A DNA stretch of 64,000 bases from Ligula intestinalis (lineage: Eukaryota > Platyhelminthes > Cestoda > Diphyllobothriidea > Diphyllobothriidae), in NCBI GenBank assembly GCA_036362985.1, contig JAYGXS010000001.1:18678469-18742468 (forward strand), written 5' to 3'. Position numbers and translations under genes: made by a program. Shown here one piece after another: positions 63,401-64,000 of this stretch. The notes beneath the pieces are model-generated. The model saw only the letters and a list, made by a program, of their open reading frames with translations. It searched no databases and was not told the DNA's origin. Position 1 is the stretch's first letter; each line of letters opens with the position of its first letter.

Positions 63401-64000
63401 TCGTTTGATTTCAATAGCGTATTTATTTATACTAGAAGATCACAGAGACTGGATATTCAGTGAACATTTGTACGCTGCCATTCCGCAAACGCCTCACCTC
63501 TTCAACAATTCATTTTTCCTAATTATTTCTGTGCACTCTTGCACAAAAAAGCGATTTTTAACAATGTTTGCATATTCAACAAAAACTTCGCATTCCTGTA
63601 CCATTTCAATGGAGTTTTAAGGGCTTCGGTCATTTACTCAAAATATACTGACTGATACTAACTGACTTAGAGAATCCTAGGCCAGTGCCGTGAGTTCCTT
63701 TTTAGTAACACAGTTGGTAAGAAATTCATCCATACATCGGAAAATCTCCAAAAAAAACCGTTGATATAATTGCAGACGAAAAGCGGGCAGCTGTCGGTTA
63801 ATCGAACCGGCTAAACAAGCATGCCTACTCGTTTATTTTGAGTAGAAAATCATTTTATAAATGTGGTGCGGTTAAGAGGTGGCAGCCACGTTAAAGCGGG
63901 AATAGTCGCACTGGAGGGCAGATTTTACTCCGACCGTTTCCAGCATTTATAGCACACGCGTAAGTTCACGAAACGGACGAACATTGTGAGTAGTGTTCAG
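63401..64000. other. No gene recognised
   Basis: No motif, finger exon or repeat that I can support. Confidence 0.4.

Noticed and set aside
1..64000. CRISPR arrays, bacterial operons, riboswitches
   Set aside because: No regularly spaced short repeats or bacterial gene signals; the sequence is eukaryotic.

Overview
The window looks like nuclear DNA of an invertebrate, most probably a flatworm; a tapeworm-like genome is my guess and is not proven. The reasons are an AT-leaning sequence full of decayed retroelements, abundant Penelope-like elements (PLEs) with a GIY-YIG tail, RTE-, jockey- and CR1-like non-LTR elements, tRNA-derived SINEs, a predicted 39-nt intron, and no bacterial-style operons. 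Almost every long open frame is retroelement debris.

Layout. 1-23 kb is a repeat landscape without a recognisable host gene. A broken RTE-like element (about 690-6300) is split by a PLE (about 2551-5135) inserted inside its reverse transcriptase. After it come old dispersed repeats, a 3' PLE fragment on the minus strand (11615-12420) and three 3' tails of RTE-like elements (14.9, 17.5 and 21.3 kb). From 23.7 kb to at least 60.5 kb I infer one host gene on the plus strand. It has a 5' coding exon (23716-23911), a 66-nt exon present in two copies (23951-24016 and 28468-28533), and 13 exons that each encode exactly one C2H2 zinc finger. All 13 finger exons are exactly 87 nt, all begin and end in phase 1, and all have AG/GT borders. 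At least one and probably two dead finger exons lie between the first and second intact ones. The introns carry SINEs, PLE ends, a jockey-like element (32.38-34.68 kb, minus) with two further fragments, and a short CR1-like fragment. A CR1-like element with an inverted 5' end (61.6-63.4 kb) closes the window.

How it may work. Because every duplicated exon is symmetric and no exon-exon junction can create a stop codon, the transcript could be spliced in any combination. It could make a long poly-finger protein with linkers of canonical length, or select among fingers. Framework residues are kept while the DNA-contacting helix positions differ from exon to exon. This array is the main candidate for an undescribed system. 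Splicing, expression and the gene's 3' end cannot be seen from this sequence.
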